Positions 45,477 to 57,039 of a DNA stretch of 64,000 bases are shown here, in pieces. The translations under genes and the position numbers were made by a program. The first letter of the stretch is position 1; the number at the start of each line of letters is the position of its first letter. Source of the DNA: Siphonodentalium dalli (Eukaryota > Mollusca > Scaphopoda > Gadilida > Siphonodentaliidae); contig CP136062.1 in assembly GCA_032622095.1 (NCBI GenBank), forward strand, positions 36,210,918-36,274,917, given 5' to 3'. Below the pieces are notes generated by a model, which was not told the origin of the DNA, did not search any database, and was given only the letters and a program-made list of their open reading frames with translations.

Positions 45477-45880
45477 GGGTTGGCTGTATAATCATGAATG
45501 GTGTATATGGATAAATAGGGAGTTGTTATATGCGTATTGATCTTGTATATATGTGTACATGGAATGACTATGTGGCAATCATTGTTGAAGTGTATATGCG
45601 TACCTGTATAGCTGGATGGCCATTGACGGATGTCTGGTATATATCACGTGGCAGTGTGGCCATGGGTGTCTATGGCATGTATATGCATCTTTGTTGTGCA
45701 TGTATTGTCAATGTTTGGGAGTATATGTATAGAAGGGAGTAACGGTAGACCAGGAACGATTGTATGGTCACGCCTGTGGTGTTTGTGAATACAACCAGTG
45801 GTTGAATTGTCATAGGTGATGTGTATATGCAAGTCTGGAGTGTATGAATAGCGGGGTGTGCAGGGTATTTTCGTATCCTG
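45180..45880. repeat. degenerate tandem repeat with TA run, A' copy
   Basis: Counterpart of 26380-27080; TA run at about 45427-45473, shorter than in A. Confidence 0.6.
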
Positions 45881-46432
45881 AATGGATATCATGTGTAGTT
45901 ATATTGGCATGGGTGTGTCTGTATGGCCAATGTAAAAGAAATATACACACATGTAACAGCTATGCTCGGGTGGGCGTTATTCGCTAATACCACACACTCA
46001 TAAACACCAATTTGTCGATGAAATTTGAGGTTGTTTTCGGCGATATATTTACCCGATAAAGCTTGGATTACATATACATTGACAAGCATTCTACGTCTAT
46101 ATATGTGCATGCAGATCACGCATTATAGGTTCGTGTAAGCTCACAATCAATGTCATGGTGCATGCGTGACTGATGTGTATTTAATCGATTATGACCGTGT
46201 CAATGTTCTACTTGCATTGTATCTTTAAACATACGTGCGCAATTTTCCGAATCTCATTACGTATATCTTACATTTTGCTTGCACTCCGGTTGGAGATGTC
46301 AGCATGATATCATCTTGGCATCTTTGGCCTAAATTGTGCTAGATCGGAGTAGTATCCATGCATTGTGTAGTAGTATGTGTTAGCCTTGCGTGTGTAAGGG
46401 AGGGATAATGTGTGTGTGGTCTAGGGTGTGTG

Positions 46433-46434
<2 letters not shown>

Positions 46435-46472
<38 letters not shown>
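46435..46472. repeat. GA microsatellite, A' copy
   Basis: Longer version of the GA run at 27649. Confidence 0.9.
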
Positions 46473-46475
<3 letters not shown>

Positions 46476-46643
46476 AGAGATAGAGAGATGGGTGTACGGT
46501 ACGTGTGTAACAATGTCAGATACGCTTCGAAGTAAGAAGTATTGCTATAGTTTTATTATTTAATTGTAAATAAACCATACATGGCGCTATGTCCTATGTG
46601 TGTATATTGCCACTTTTTCGTTGATTTATTTGGGTTTTTGTGT

Positions 46644-47050
46644 GATTTAATTGTTTATGTATCAATGATCGACCGTGAGGAAGAAATACAGATACAATGT
46701 ACATATATATATAGGGAGTTATTGTATGGGCAATATTATGTATATATGTCTGCAATAGGTGACTAGTCATGAATGTGGTGAATATGTACACATAATGACT
46801 ACACGGTCATGGGTGAGGTGTAGCAGTAGACCGAGTATGCCTGCATGGTGACTCGTGCCTGGATATACATGTGCGTGGTGTACGGTTATATCTAAATGCA
46901 TGGTCATGGTGTGGTATGTGTGTATAAAGCGAGTGGCTACATGGCCATTGGTGTGGTGTTTATTCATATATGGAGTGACTGTATCTTCATGGATGGATTC
47001 ACAGGTGTAATTTTTGGTGGATATCGCTTTCCACAATAACTCAAGGATAT
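46644..47050. other. unique sequence between A' and a LINE
   Basis: Continues the degenerate GGTCATGGGTG/TGTGGTGT repeat seen at 45180-45880 (for example near 46805, 46905 and 46945). No recognised gene. Short frames on both strands are repeat products. Confidence 0.4.
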
Positions 47051-47518
47051 GTTAATTGATAGCGTTGTAATGTCAAAGACTTCCCTTTCAGTCCAGTTTC
47101 AAAGTTCTGCCCATTTCCGTTCAAAACATCGGCTAGATCGGCATAATATCGATATATGTGGTGTTTCTGAACATTGGCTCGGAGAAAAGGACTTGTTCCT
47201 ATTAGATAATATTCATTCCGAATTTTAATCACACGCTGTAAGTGATTATGCGATGCGCTTACCCTTTCAGCGAGGTCGGCCTAGGGAGGCGTGGGCCTTA
47301 TTTGGAACAAATCAAAGTTTTCTTGTCGCATAAAACAGCTTGTCATCGATGACGACCGCATAGTCGGTATACAACTGAAAATATCCAGTTCCAACTTCAT
47401 ATATGTCTTTCAAGTTTATCTCCCTACAACTAACAACTCTGTCCAGTACTAGAAAGAATATCTTGACAAACTATCCGATCTTTATGATAAGTACTTTTGT
47501 CTTGGAAAAGTTATCTTC

Positions 47519-47946
47519 ATGGGAGACTTCAATGCGGACCTTTCGAGACATGACTCAAGATCAAATGCATTCAAAAATTTCCTAGGGAGAAAGACATTAT
47601 TCTCTGTCAACGAAAGTGCATCACATGCGCATATTCCGACATTTGTAGCGACAACAAGTCACAATTCCACGATTGATCATATTATTATGTATTGCAATGA
47701 TAAACGCAATATAATACACACCCATGTTTTCGACGAGGATGTATATAATGTATCCAACCATCGCCCTCTTGTCGATGCCGACATACAATTTAGTCACCAG
47801 AACTCAAATAATGTTCAAAACACTCATTTGAGGTACAACTGGAAAAATAACCCAAACTTGATATCTAATTATGTAACTCGCTTAGAATCGTACCTGCTTC
47901 CGTTGGATACATATAACTCATTCCCGTCGAATATAGATGATTTATA
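47519..47946 (+). pseudogene. LINE endonuclease, C-terminal part
   Basis: Carries the APE-type hallmarks MGDFNADLSRHD, STIDHIIMY and SNHRPL. The upstream part (about 47150-47518) is recognisable in other frames (ICGVSEHWLG, YLDKLSDLYDKYF) but is broken by stops. In intact elements this domain nicks the target DNA. Confidence 0.8.
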
Positions 47947-48486
47947 AAATTCCATTGTTACTGCAATAAATAGATCAGCTAGATAAATTATCCCTACAAA
48001 ATCCTTCAAAAGACACCTGAAGCCCTTCTGGAATGATATGCTCAGTGCGTTGCACCGGGAGATGACCGATGCCAGAAATAATTGGATTCAACATGGTCGG
48101 CCAGCTGACCACAGCAACGCACTGCACATTACTTACAAAGGACTAAATCTGACTTCCGAGCGGAATATCGTAAATGCTCGCAAAATTTTCTTGACGAATG
48201 TGTCAACAAGATAGATTCTTATGTAGAAATAGATCGAACTTCGTTCTTCAAACTCCTTAATGCAAAACTCGCGCGCCTTGGTACTCAATCGCAGTCATAT
48301 TTAGTATCTAACGATCGTGTCATCAGAGATGACCAGGATATCGCCGACGAATGGATACATTACTACGAATCCATTTATTCAACTCAAATACACGATACCT
48401 CATTCAACGAAGACCATTATTCAAAAGTATCCCAATTCGTATCAAATGAACTTTCCCACAATAATGCATCGGAATTTGATTAACTT

Positions 48487-49500
48487 TTGTGCTATCCGGT
48501 ATCGGTCTCTGAAGTGATATCCGCATACAAATCTCTAAGCAGAAACAAAGCTGCAGGGCATGACTCTTTGAACCATGAACACCTTATTTTTGGAGGTGAA
48601 CATCTAGCCGGCTCGCTCGCTCACCTGTTTTCATTGATGTTTGAGTCAAGTTACGTTCCGCGCAATGCGAAGGTTGGAATCATATTTTCGCTATATAAAG
48701 GCGCACCGAAGCCCAAAGAGTCGTTTGATAGTTACAGGGCGATAACTCTACTCCCTGTACGGTACAAGCTATTTGAAAGGATTGTATTATCACGTTTGAA
48801 GCAAATCGCACGAAATAGTATTGCGGTCCATCCCCTGCAAAATGGATTTCAACAAAATATCAATTGCATGGCAACATCATACTTAGTACAAGAATGTGTC
48901 TCCTATACATCCAATAACCATAGCAAACTATTTTCTTGCTTCTTAGATGTATGGAAGGCATTTGACACCGTGTGGATCGACGGCCTACTATTCAAATTAC
49001 ACGAACGGAGCATCCGGGGGAAAAGCCTAAAAATAATTCATAACCTCCTTACCGGAATGAAATGTTCACTGTTATACAATGGTTACAAATCAAAATGGAT
49101 TGATGTATTGCACGGAACCAGACAAGGGGGTACATTATCTCCGATTTTCTACACCATTTACATTGATCAATTACTGTATGATCTTGAGCGCTCGGCATTT
49201 GGGCTAAAAATTGGTGGAATAAATGTATGTTGCCCAACTCATGCGGATGATATATTGTTAATGTCATTAACATCATCTGGGTTGCAGTCACTCTGCTCGA
49301 TCTGCAGCTCTTACAGATGTCTTTGGCGTTACAAATACAATGCCACAAAAAGTTATGTTATCGTTTTCAATGAATCAAAAGCTGATTACTATAGTTCCCA
49401 GCGAAAATGGACTTTTGGCAAACAAGAAATGTCTGAAGTCACCTCTCTCACTCATTTAGGAATACACATACAAAAGTTTAAATTCACATTTTCAGTGTAG
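48487..49500 (+). pseudogene. LINE reverse transcriptase
   Basis: A 337-codon open stretch: NKAAGHDSLNHE (20-31), SYRAITLLPVRYKLFERIV (82-100), LQNGFQ (117-122), FLDVWKAFDTVW (152-163, motif A Asp154), GTRQGGTLSPIFYTIYID (210-227) and PTHADDILLMS (250-260, Asp254/Asp255). The catalytic aspartates are kept; the usual Tyr/Phe before ADD is His. The frame ends at a TAG at 49498, but the protein continues in the next frame at 49536, so this is not a complete product. The linker from the endonuclease (about 47950-48480, KSFKRHLKPFWNDML) is frameshifted. Confidence 0.85.
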
Positions 49501-49535
49501 ACGAGATATGTACCAAAATAAGAGGTACATTTTTC

Positions 49536-50534
49536 ATGCTATCAAATGCAAGTATTTACGCAGGTGGCCTAACTCCAATGAGTTCACTAAAGATTTACAA
49601 ATCTGTTATATTACCAAGAGGTCTTTATGGATCAGAACTTATCATCAATCTTACGAACACTGATACTCTCAAACTGGAACGCATTCTCCGTTTTTGTTTG
49701 AAACGTATTCAGGGATTGCACTTTCAAACCCGTACGGCTATAGTGGAGGGATTGCTTGATATCCCATCACTCGGTATTTTCATTGTAAAACGTAGGCTCT
49801 CATTGTATCATTTTTTGTGCAGCATGAATGATGACAAGGCTACCAAGCAACTCTTCCACCACCGTACAGCTGAATCTCAATTCGGCCAAGGGGGGGGGGG
49901 GGCCAGTTGAATCGGATCTCGAAGATCTCAGAATTGGTTCCTTTTATTTGGAATTTTCATCGGAAGCAATCATACCTGTTAAGAACCATTGGAAATTCAT
50001 AGTTAATGAGGCGATCGGAGTTAATTCAAATAACCAATGGCAACAACTGGTATCAATGCAGAGTGATTTAGATCGTTTTTCCATTGTCCAGGAAAAACTT
50101 CAAATGTCCCATATTTGGAAAGCATATCACAAATTTCCCAAACACAAGAAGTGTTATTTTTCATTGTCTAACTACTGTGTATGTTGAAATTTAAGGAATA
50201 TGTTTTATGCACAAGATGTGGTCAAGTTTATAATGACACAGTCAAACATGTTTTTCACGACTGTGACTTTCTTAGCAACTCAAGAAATGACGCTTGGTAT
50301 CGTTTTTGTCCCATTTTCATATATAGACTGTTATATGTGTATTGATAGAATTCCTCCCTCCAATCAAATGCTCATGTTTATTGGGCACATCCCAAATGCT
50401 CTATTCGACATAGCTGAAGATGCCCTCGCCATAGTCGATTTTTTATTGCTAGAGGCCACGCAATTATGGCATTATTGGATAACTGGAACTCTCGGCTGTG
50501 CACCAGAGATCGTCCTGAGAGACGTGATGTGAAA
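49536..50534 (+). pseudogene. LINE ORF2 C-terminal region, frameshifted
   Basis: 49536-49910 gives the post-RT segment (SSLKIYKSVILPRGLYGSEL, LRFCLKRIQGL, GLLDIPSLGIF). A run of about 13 G at 49890 breaks the frame, and 49828-50187 carries on. A third frame from about 50170 gives a Cys/His motif, CTRCGQVYNDTVKHVFHDC (C-x2-C-x9-H-x4-C), then NSRNDAWYRF, and closes with RDRPERRDVK. The G run and other frame changes make it non-functional. Confidence 0.75.
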
Positions 50535-50829
50535 TAAATACATGTATTTAAGCGATGTTTTCATGTTGAATAAGAATTAAGGCAATATCTTTAATTTAGT
50601 TTTGTTTTCTTCTTATGAGTAAAAGCATTAGTCTCTTTTCCTCTATGTTTACATTTTTTTTTCTGATATCGCGGTTTTCCTACGTTTTTCAGTCAATTTA
50701 AGTTGCCATGATATAATTATGCATTCCTGTATAAAATATGTTTTTGCCTGTGGCAATTCATGTATTTGTATATATGTTTACAATTTATTGTAAGTTTGTA
50801 TCGAACTCTTCAAATATGGAGGATAATAA

Positions 50830-50860
<31 letters not shown>

Positions 50861-50869
50861 CTAGAACAT

Positions 50870-51880
50870 AACGTTTAAGTGTCTGATGATTCAATAACAT
50901 GTTTAGTAACAAATTGAATCACAGTTTGCTACTTTTTCGGAACAGCAGAGACTAATGTTCGGGATATATGTGAAAAATCCATTTAATTACGGTTGACATT
51001 TTGCAAGAAATCTTGAGTAATTTTGGTTTCAAACACATCAGTGTGATGCATTTGAAAAAAAAAGACAAATCAATAAACACGTTTTTTACCAAAGATAGTT
51101 CCATGTTATTTGAAAAAAATGATCCAAACCTGAAAAGTGGAATTTTGCCGATTTTGTTGTAGTTTGTGATAGAATTTTTTTAATAATTCTTGTGATCTCA
51201 GTGGGAAACAATTAACCAAGGTGTATCAGAAATTTTGGTATTCAATGTTTCCTTTTCAATGTATATAAGACAGAATAGTCAATTGTGTGCACCAACCACA
51301 ACTTTACGCGTTTGCATGGCACGCAGGGGCAACATTTACCATTTTTCATATTTTGGATGACATTTTCAGCCAAAGTGACAATTATCATGAATTATAGTAC
51401 CATTGAGTTGAAATTTTCCATTAGAATGCATCACTTACATTTCAAAGTTCTTCCGATTTCTTGATGAAATATGACTGGAATCCAAATGGCGATTTTTGGT
51501 GAAATTTTATGCCGCGTTTTGTAAAATATAATTTTTGAGTGATCTGAAAGGATTGGGACCAAACGAATGGCAAATTGTATTGCTTCAATTGTCATTTAAT
51601 ATGCAAAATACAAAATAAAGTCACAATTCTATCAAACAGAAGCTTATCTTAAAGATATTATTAAAAATGTAAAACATTCCACTTCCGGTCGCCATGTTGG
51701 TGGCCATCTTGGAGGGAAGTTCCAATATTTGGCATAAATAGGTGGCGTTATACCTTATCTTCTCAAAAATGCATATACACTAATTTCTCAATATAATTGC
51801 ATCAAACTGACTTATCGGAAAATGGCAGTCATCTTAGACGCCATCTTGAATTACAAAAATGCTCAAAGCGGATTTTAGGA
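50870..51880 (-). repeat. dispersed repeat family D, copy 3 (inverted)
   Basis: Reverse complement relative to the copies at 25680, 44474 and 63250. Shared text includes the complement of GTAAATGTTGCCCCTGCGTG, CACATATATCCCGAACATT and, at 51680-51880, GCCATCTTGGA and ATCAAACTGACTTATC. With the 63250-64000 copy it extends to about 1 kb. No coding capacity is recognised. It is inserted directly after the LINE tail. Confidence 0.7.
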
Positions 51881-51884
51881 ATGT

Positions 51885-52565
51885 TATAGAGGATATATTC
51901 ATTCAGTATGGAATTCAAACCAACTTAGTCAAACAAATTTTTTTATAGGTTGACCCTAAAAATTGAGTTTATCGACCAGACTAATAGGACATACTTTAAA
52001 CAGAACTCACTCTTTGTCAACTTTAATACTGTCGCATACAATAAAGGGCGTTCACTCATACAATTGAGTTTCTAAATATATTATTGTAGGAGCTATCATC
52101 TCTGGATTCGGAGGCCATTGGGGATCTTATTCGATTCACCTATCTTTAAATGTACGGGAGTTTCATAAGTAATTTCATTAGATTTGCGTCTTTGATGATC
52201 CTACGTATGTTTCTAAAATGAAAAAGTTCGGACGTTTAGTCGATACAGATTCGCCGGCGATATATTCAAGCATCAAATAACATAATAAATGCTTTATCGT
52301 TTCACGATCCGCTAATCAGAATAGGTCGACGAATACAGATATATTTATATACGGACTATGTTACTAGATAAGACTTCTTGAATTGGCGTTTCAGTTCCGA
52401 CATGTTTGATATTTTTTATATTGCGACATGTGTGCGCTTGAAATTAAGTTTATTGTTTGTTTTGTTGGTTAAGGTTTAACGTCTCTAGGCGAAGACGGAA
52501 ATTATGTTGATGATGTGATTAAAAATTACCATTAATACACTGAATACTCATTGACGAGTAGTTCA
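51885..52565. other. no recognised gene
   Basis: A/T-rich sequence without open frames of note. One copy of CTCATTGACGAGTAGTTCAC at 52548 resembles the leader motif of the Penelope-like element. Confidence 0.4.
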
Positions 52566-52569
52566 CACA

Positions 52570-52902
52570 GGAAAGTTCATATAATAAGTTCAACAAACAA
52601 CCTTATTGAACTTATTATCTGAACGCTTCCCTACTATGAGTTGGACTTCTTCTGCACTTGTGTTATATTTTTTGTTTCTCGGTCGTTTGCTCATTTATCC
52701 GAATGGGTAAATAGAGGATCTACAACGAGTCCCCAGTTTCGGCTCGGTCCAGACCTAATTTACTGGACTCGTTTTGTAAACTGGGGACGAGTTGTAGATT
52801 CTATTTATTACATGATCGAAAACATCGACAAAACATACTTAAATCAACAAATACACGTAGGACGCGAAACTAACGTCGGCTTCTATGTTAGTTTCGCGTC
52901 CT
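52570..52902. repeat. cluster of three hairpins
   Basis: Three inverted repeats in a row. 52570-52630 is built on ATAATAAGTTCAA. 52708-52807 has arms TAAATAGAGGATCTACAACG and complement, continuing through GTCCCCAGTTT. 52859-52902 has perfect 16-base arms AGGACGCGAAACTAAC. The 87-codon frame 52641-52904 lies over them and is therefore not called a gene. Confidence 0.8.
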
Positions 52903-52904
52903 AA

Positions 52905-53560
52905 GGCATGCGATGACGTTTCACACAACTATATGCATTGTTTGCCCTCGTAAAGAAATAGTCCCAGATACATAAGACTAGTTGGCGTAATTAATGGCGT
53001 ATATTTAATGACATAACTTGTCAAACACTTCATTCGTTATAATTTGTTGGAAAAATATTGAAAGCTGTAGTATTTTGAGTCGTAGCGTGCGGAATGTAAA
53101 CATACGACAAAGTCAAATGCACCTGGCACTATTTCCTGTTATTATTTACGAACGTTTAATATCATAATTTATAGAATGGGTTTATTGAATGGAATAAGGG
53201 TAGGGTCATGTAATAACGGCCATTACAGTATAAACTTGTATAACTGAGTGGGGAATCCAGTTAGTATAGAACATGTTAATATTTTCCGATTACATAACGT
53301 GTGCGCGGAATCTATCAGATATCTATATTTGCTTTAGTTTGAACTGCAGTATAGATTCGATACGAAGAAATAATTAGTGTGCAACTATCGCTGTATAGTC
53401 CCTCCAAAGCTTCATTTCAGAAGTTGTTGTTTCAAACTTTTACTCAGCCATTGTTTCATTGTATAACAGACATATCTTTTATTTAGGATTGAGTATATAC
53501 GCGATATGCTACCAGCACAGAAACATTTCCACTTTCCCAGCTGGTGGTTTAATCCAGTGC
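52905..53560. other. no recognised gene
   Basis: A/T-rich sequence without supported features. Confidence 0.4.
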
Positions 53561-53785
53561 GTGTATGTGAGAGAGGGAAGGTGTGTATATAATCTATGTG
53601 TATACATGGATTCGAGTGAAATATGTTGAGTGTGTGTATGAGTTTATGTGTGTATATCTTTGTTGTGAAGATGGTGGGTATTAATGTTACCTGTTTGTTC
53701 TTCTTTTTTTGGTCTAATTTTGTTGTTCATAAATGATAAATATACTGTACAGAATTGGAGACAATAAAGATCAATATATATATAC
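53560..53785 (+). other. possible LINE 3' tail
   Basis: GTGTGTAT-rich text leads to GAATTGGAGACAATAAAGAT and a short TA run, closely resembling the 3' end of the LINE at 50800-50860 (ATGGAGGATAATAAAGAT plus TA). It may be a severely 5'-truncated relative. No coding part is visible. Confidence 0.4.
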
Positions 53786-53789
53786 TAGA

Positions 53790-54687
53790 ATGTGACCCGA
53801 CTTCGTCCGGGTTTGACCTTGAATTGTCTATTTTGAAGGCCAAGGTCAAGTGGGGTCACGATTTGACCCGTCCAAAACACAGTGCCCGAACAAAAGTACC
53901 CGACAAAAGTACCCGTCGAAATCCATCCGGTTTTACCCGATTTGACCTTGAATTGACCATTTTGAAGGTCAAGGTCAGGCGGGGTCAAACACCAACACCC
54001 CAAAAATGGTGGAAATCGGCCCAGCGGATACCGGGGAATCGGCCCAGCGGATACCGAGATACCCTATGCATCAAATTTCGTCCGTAAAAATCCGCCAGTT
54101 TAACCCGATTTGATTTCCACTGAAGTATATAAACGCGCCTCAAGTTTCAACGTAAAGATAAATTATCATCGGTGCCCGAGATATCGCCAAGACGTCTGAA
54201 ACAGTCAAATGCATCGGCCGGGTAAGAGTTAACGTGATCTAACTTTATGACCTCTAACGACGTCATAGAAGTTACGCATTGCTTTTGCCCTGATAGAAGA
54301 TCGTACCACTTCTTCTTAATAATTGAGGCAGATAACTAAAACGGATACATACATATTATATATCGTTGGAAAGAGGAAACACGATAGATTCTCATAGTGT
54401 CATTATTATGACTGGCATGTTATTATTCGCGCTGTTTCGAATCGATTTGTAAGCACCGAACTCAAACGAAAGTCCCGTAACACAGCGTAAAAACAGATTT
54501 GACCTCGGCACGTGAGAAGTTGACCTCGCACGGACAAATTAATAGGCCTATGTTACTCGTGGCCCGAAAATACCCCCACATACCAAGTTTCATCGAAATT
54601 GGCTCAGCCGTTTTTGAGTACATCGATTACACACACACAGATACACACACAGATACACACACACACAGATCTTTCAAAATATATAAT

Positions 54688-54726
<39 letters not shown>
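53790..54726 (+). repeat. interspersed repeat with TTGACCTTGAA units and CA/TA tail
   Basis: Two related units of about 125 bases (53811-53935 and 53936-54060) contain TTTGACCTTGAATTG and AAGG(C/T)CAAGGTCA(A/G). A 22-base direct repeat containing ATCGGCCCAGCGGATACCG lies at about 54015-54058. The element ends with GGCTCAGCCGTTTTTGAGTA, a CA-rich stretch and a TA microsatellite (54691-54726), like the tails of some invertebrate non-LTR elements. The frames 53755-54087 and 54499-54801 are repeat products. Confidence 0.55.
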
Positions 54727-54729
<3 letters not shown>

Positions 54730-55495
54730 CAACCAGTGTTTAGTGGGAAAATTTCGGTTTTTAGATTGAGGGTCGAATATTTTCCTATTTCTGGTCAATG
54801 ATTTGGACTGAAAATTTAATGAGAATCAGTTGGAAAAGTCCAATCATAAAGGGGGTTTGGAAGACTAAGTTTCAAACCCGAGGTGAGTGAAAATGGAACT
54901 TATCGGACTTTGACAGTGAATCATGGGGTGGAGTTGGAAATTCCAAGGTGGATATCCTCACACCAACCGGAGACCATCTAGTCACGTTCCTGGCTGATTT
55001 CTATACGCTTACAACGCCCACATCGAATAGATCAGAAACGCTCGAGTAACTCGTTGAGCCAACACATCCTTGACTGACCATTATAATAAGACGAGAACTG
55101 TTATAGTCTAGGTATGAGTGTGTAATCAACACCAACTCAACCAACTGCCAGCGTGTTCTCCCGAAATCCCGCACATTATATGCGTCTAATAGAATATTTT
55201 TTGTGCCGGTAATATGCTTAGAATGGCTCATTTTGAGTCGATAATTGACTGAAAATGAGAGCGTTTTAGTAACATTACCGACTCATAATGATAGGTTTAT
55301 TATATGCGCACAAGGACACAAATAAATTAACTTACGACGTACCAGGTGTACGCTTTTTTAAATGAATTTTCACTTTGACCTGCGTCCATTATCTGCTTAT
55401 TTCATAATCAAATAATCCAATAAGAACATATTTGCACAATTATAGGTCGACAATGCGCGTATTTGCTCGACGACATATTGCACTGTCTAGGCCGC
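54730..55495. other. no recognised gene
   Basis: The minus-strand frame 55231-55001 has no known relatives. A small inverted repeat around GAGTCGATAATTGAC/GACTCATAATGA lies at 55235-55290. Confidence 0.35.
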
Positions 55496-55496
55496 A

Positions 55497-55785
55497 TCGA
55501 TTTACCAGGCCGGTCAATCAAAACCCCAGTCTAATGTGTACTTCGGGCCGAAGTGATTTACTAGAGCGGGTCAACCCAAACAATAGTCTCAGGTGAACTC
55601 CGGGCCTAATCGATTTAATAGCCCGGTTAGTCAAAAGCAACAGTCTAAAGTGATTTACTAGGCCGGGTCAACCCAACCAACCGTTTAAAGTGATTTCCGG
55701 TGCGAATCAATGTACTTGTCCGGGTCAATCCAACCAGCTCTCTAAAGTGAGTTCCTGAACGAAGCTATCTTTTAGGCCGTGTCAA
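55497..55785. repeat. about 60-bp minisatellite with GGGTCAACCCAA
   Basis: Roughly five degenerate units of the form GGCCGGGTCAACCCAACCAA, CAGTCTAAAGTGA and TTCCGGGCCGAATCGATTTA. Confidence 0.65.
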
Positions 55786-55818
55786 GCACACAAGAGTTTT
55801 TTCCCATCTCAGGGTTAA

Positions 55819-56273
55819 CCCTTTACCCAACAGAACGACCCTGTGCCAATGCATTCTCTTATATATGCGAGTCGACCATAGGTCGCCTCGCATATATAAG
55901 ATAATTCATTGGCTTAACATATTAAAAATGATAAAATTGTCAAAGAATGTAGAAAAATATTATAAAAATTGTTAAAAAATGTAAGAACAAATTATAAAAT
56001 TGTTAAAGAATGTAAGAAAAAATGGTAAAAAGTGTTAAAAAAATACATTTTTTAGGCCAATGCATTCTCTTATATATGCGAGGCGACCTATGGTCGACTC
56101 GTATATATAAGAGAATGCATTGACACAGGGCATAACTGTAACCACCACAATGTGGTCGATGAACCGGTTCCAATGATATCCATATTTGTATGGTGTTCTT
56201 GAGATAGACAGAATATATTTTAGGCTGTTGAAGCTTTATTTGGGCGTTTTTGGCCGTTTTGTTGGGTAAAGGG
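55819..56273 (+). mobile_element. piggyBac-like MITE, copy 4
   Basis: TTAA on both sides (55815-55818 and 56274-56277), the same ends and two palindromes (55845-55913 and 56056-56124), in the orientation of copy 1. The spacer is longer because the ATAAAATTGT(T/C)AAAGAATG block is repeated, making this the longest copy (455 bp). Confidence 0.85.
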
Positions 56274-56279
56274 TTAACG

Positions 56280-57035
56280 AAACTCTTCCGGGACTCTTAT
56301 CCGTGACAGTGGATCGATGAGTCCTACCCTGGCACATACACGCAGGTAATGTCTTCCATCTCGAAGACACGTTCGATGGTAAGAGGCGTACATATATTCC
56401 ACGGGATTCCCACCTTTATGACAGTATATCAATCGGACAACTTAAGGAATCCAACTAGCTTCGATATAGATGTATGTCATATATGACGGCTTAATGTACG
56501 ATGATCTCTTCACATAATAGAGAACTGTATTAGCATTGATTTTTTGACGGGATTTCGCGACCACAATATCCTACAATGAGTCTGTGACACCACCCCCTTA
56601 GTGAAGACACATGTGAGCGTATGAAGCCTCATCTCGGGATTCCCACCTTTTGATAGACCATCAACCCTGGCTATTGTGGGTTAGAGCCAACTTTATGTAT
56701 GAATTAGGCCACAGCAAATTAGATTTGTCCTCTACATGGCTAGTTAAATTAAATGAACTTAAAACATAGGTATTGACATGCACTCGAAAACGCAATAGGC
56801 TAAACCACCCAACCCTGACCATGAATCAACAACCCATTAAGTCAATTCACACAAGCATCAAATTCTTATTTTGAGTAAATATTGTTTCGGGGGTCCCCAC
56901 ATCAATGCAATGACGAATATGGCATGGAAACCTATTTCCCTACTAAGAAAATATTGAATTTATCTTGACAGAGCTAGTCTTGAAAAATGTTACTTCTTGA
57001 ATATTCTTGTGTAGTCTGTGATTGTTGTGTGAAAC
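56280..57035. other. no recognised gene
   Basis: Non-repetitive sequence with many stops. CACGGGATTCCCACCTTTATGA near 56400 and CTCGGGATTCCCACCTTTTGA near 56633 form a diverged direct repeat. Confidence 0.35.
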
Positions 57036-57039
57036 AGGA

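Larger units (their letters stand above)
38954..46643. repeat. segment A', second copy of the large duplication
   Basis: Collinear with 21196-27843 (see that entry) and continuing past it into unique sequence at 46644. Longer than A because of the 103-bp array at 39922-40328 and about 1 kb of extra sequence at 43148-44145. It contains no recognised host gene. Its end (TTTTTGTGTGATTTAATTG) shows the uninterrupted site into which the Penelope-like element was inserted in A. Confidence 0.9.
47050..50860 (+). mobile_element. CR1/Jockey-like LINE, ORF2 with frameshifts
   Basis: A nearly complete ORF2 without a recognisable ORF1. It starts inside the endonuclease (SEHWLGEKDLF at about 47160), runs through the endonuclease core, reverse transcriptase and a C-terminal zinc-knuckle-like region, and ends with CTRDRPERRDVK just before a stop at about 50532. 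The 3' end is GGATAATAAAG followed by a pure TA run (50832-50860), a short-repeat tail of the kind used by many non-LTR elements. Several frameshifts and stops break the frame. The 5' end is truncated. Clade placement (CR1/Jockey group) is from motif style and is tentative. Confidence 0.85.

Noticed and set aside
52641-52904. 87-codon frame
   Set aside because: It covers two long inverted repeats, which explains its openness.
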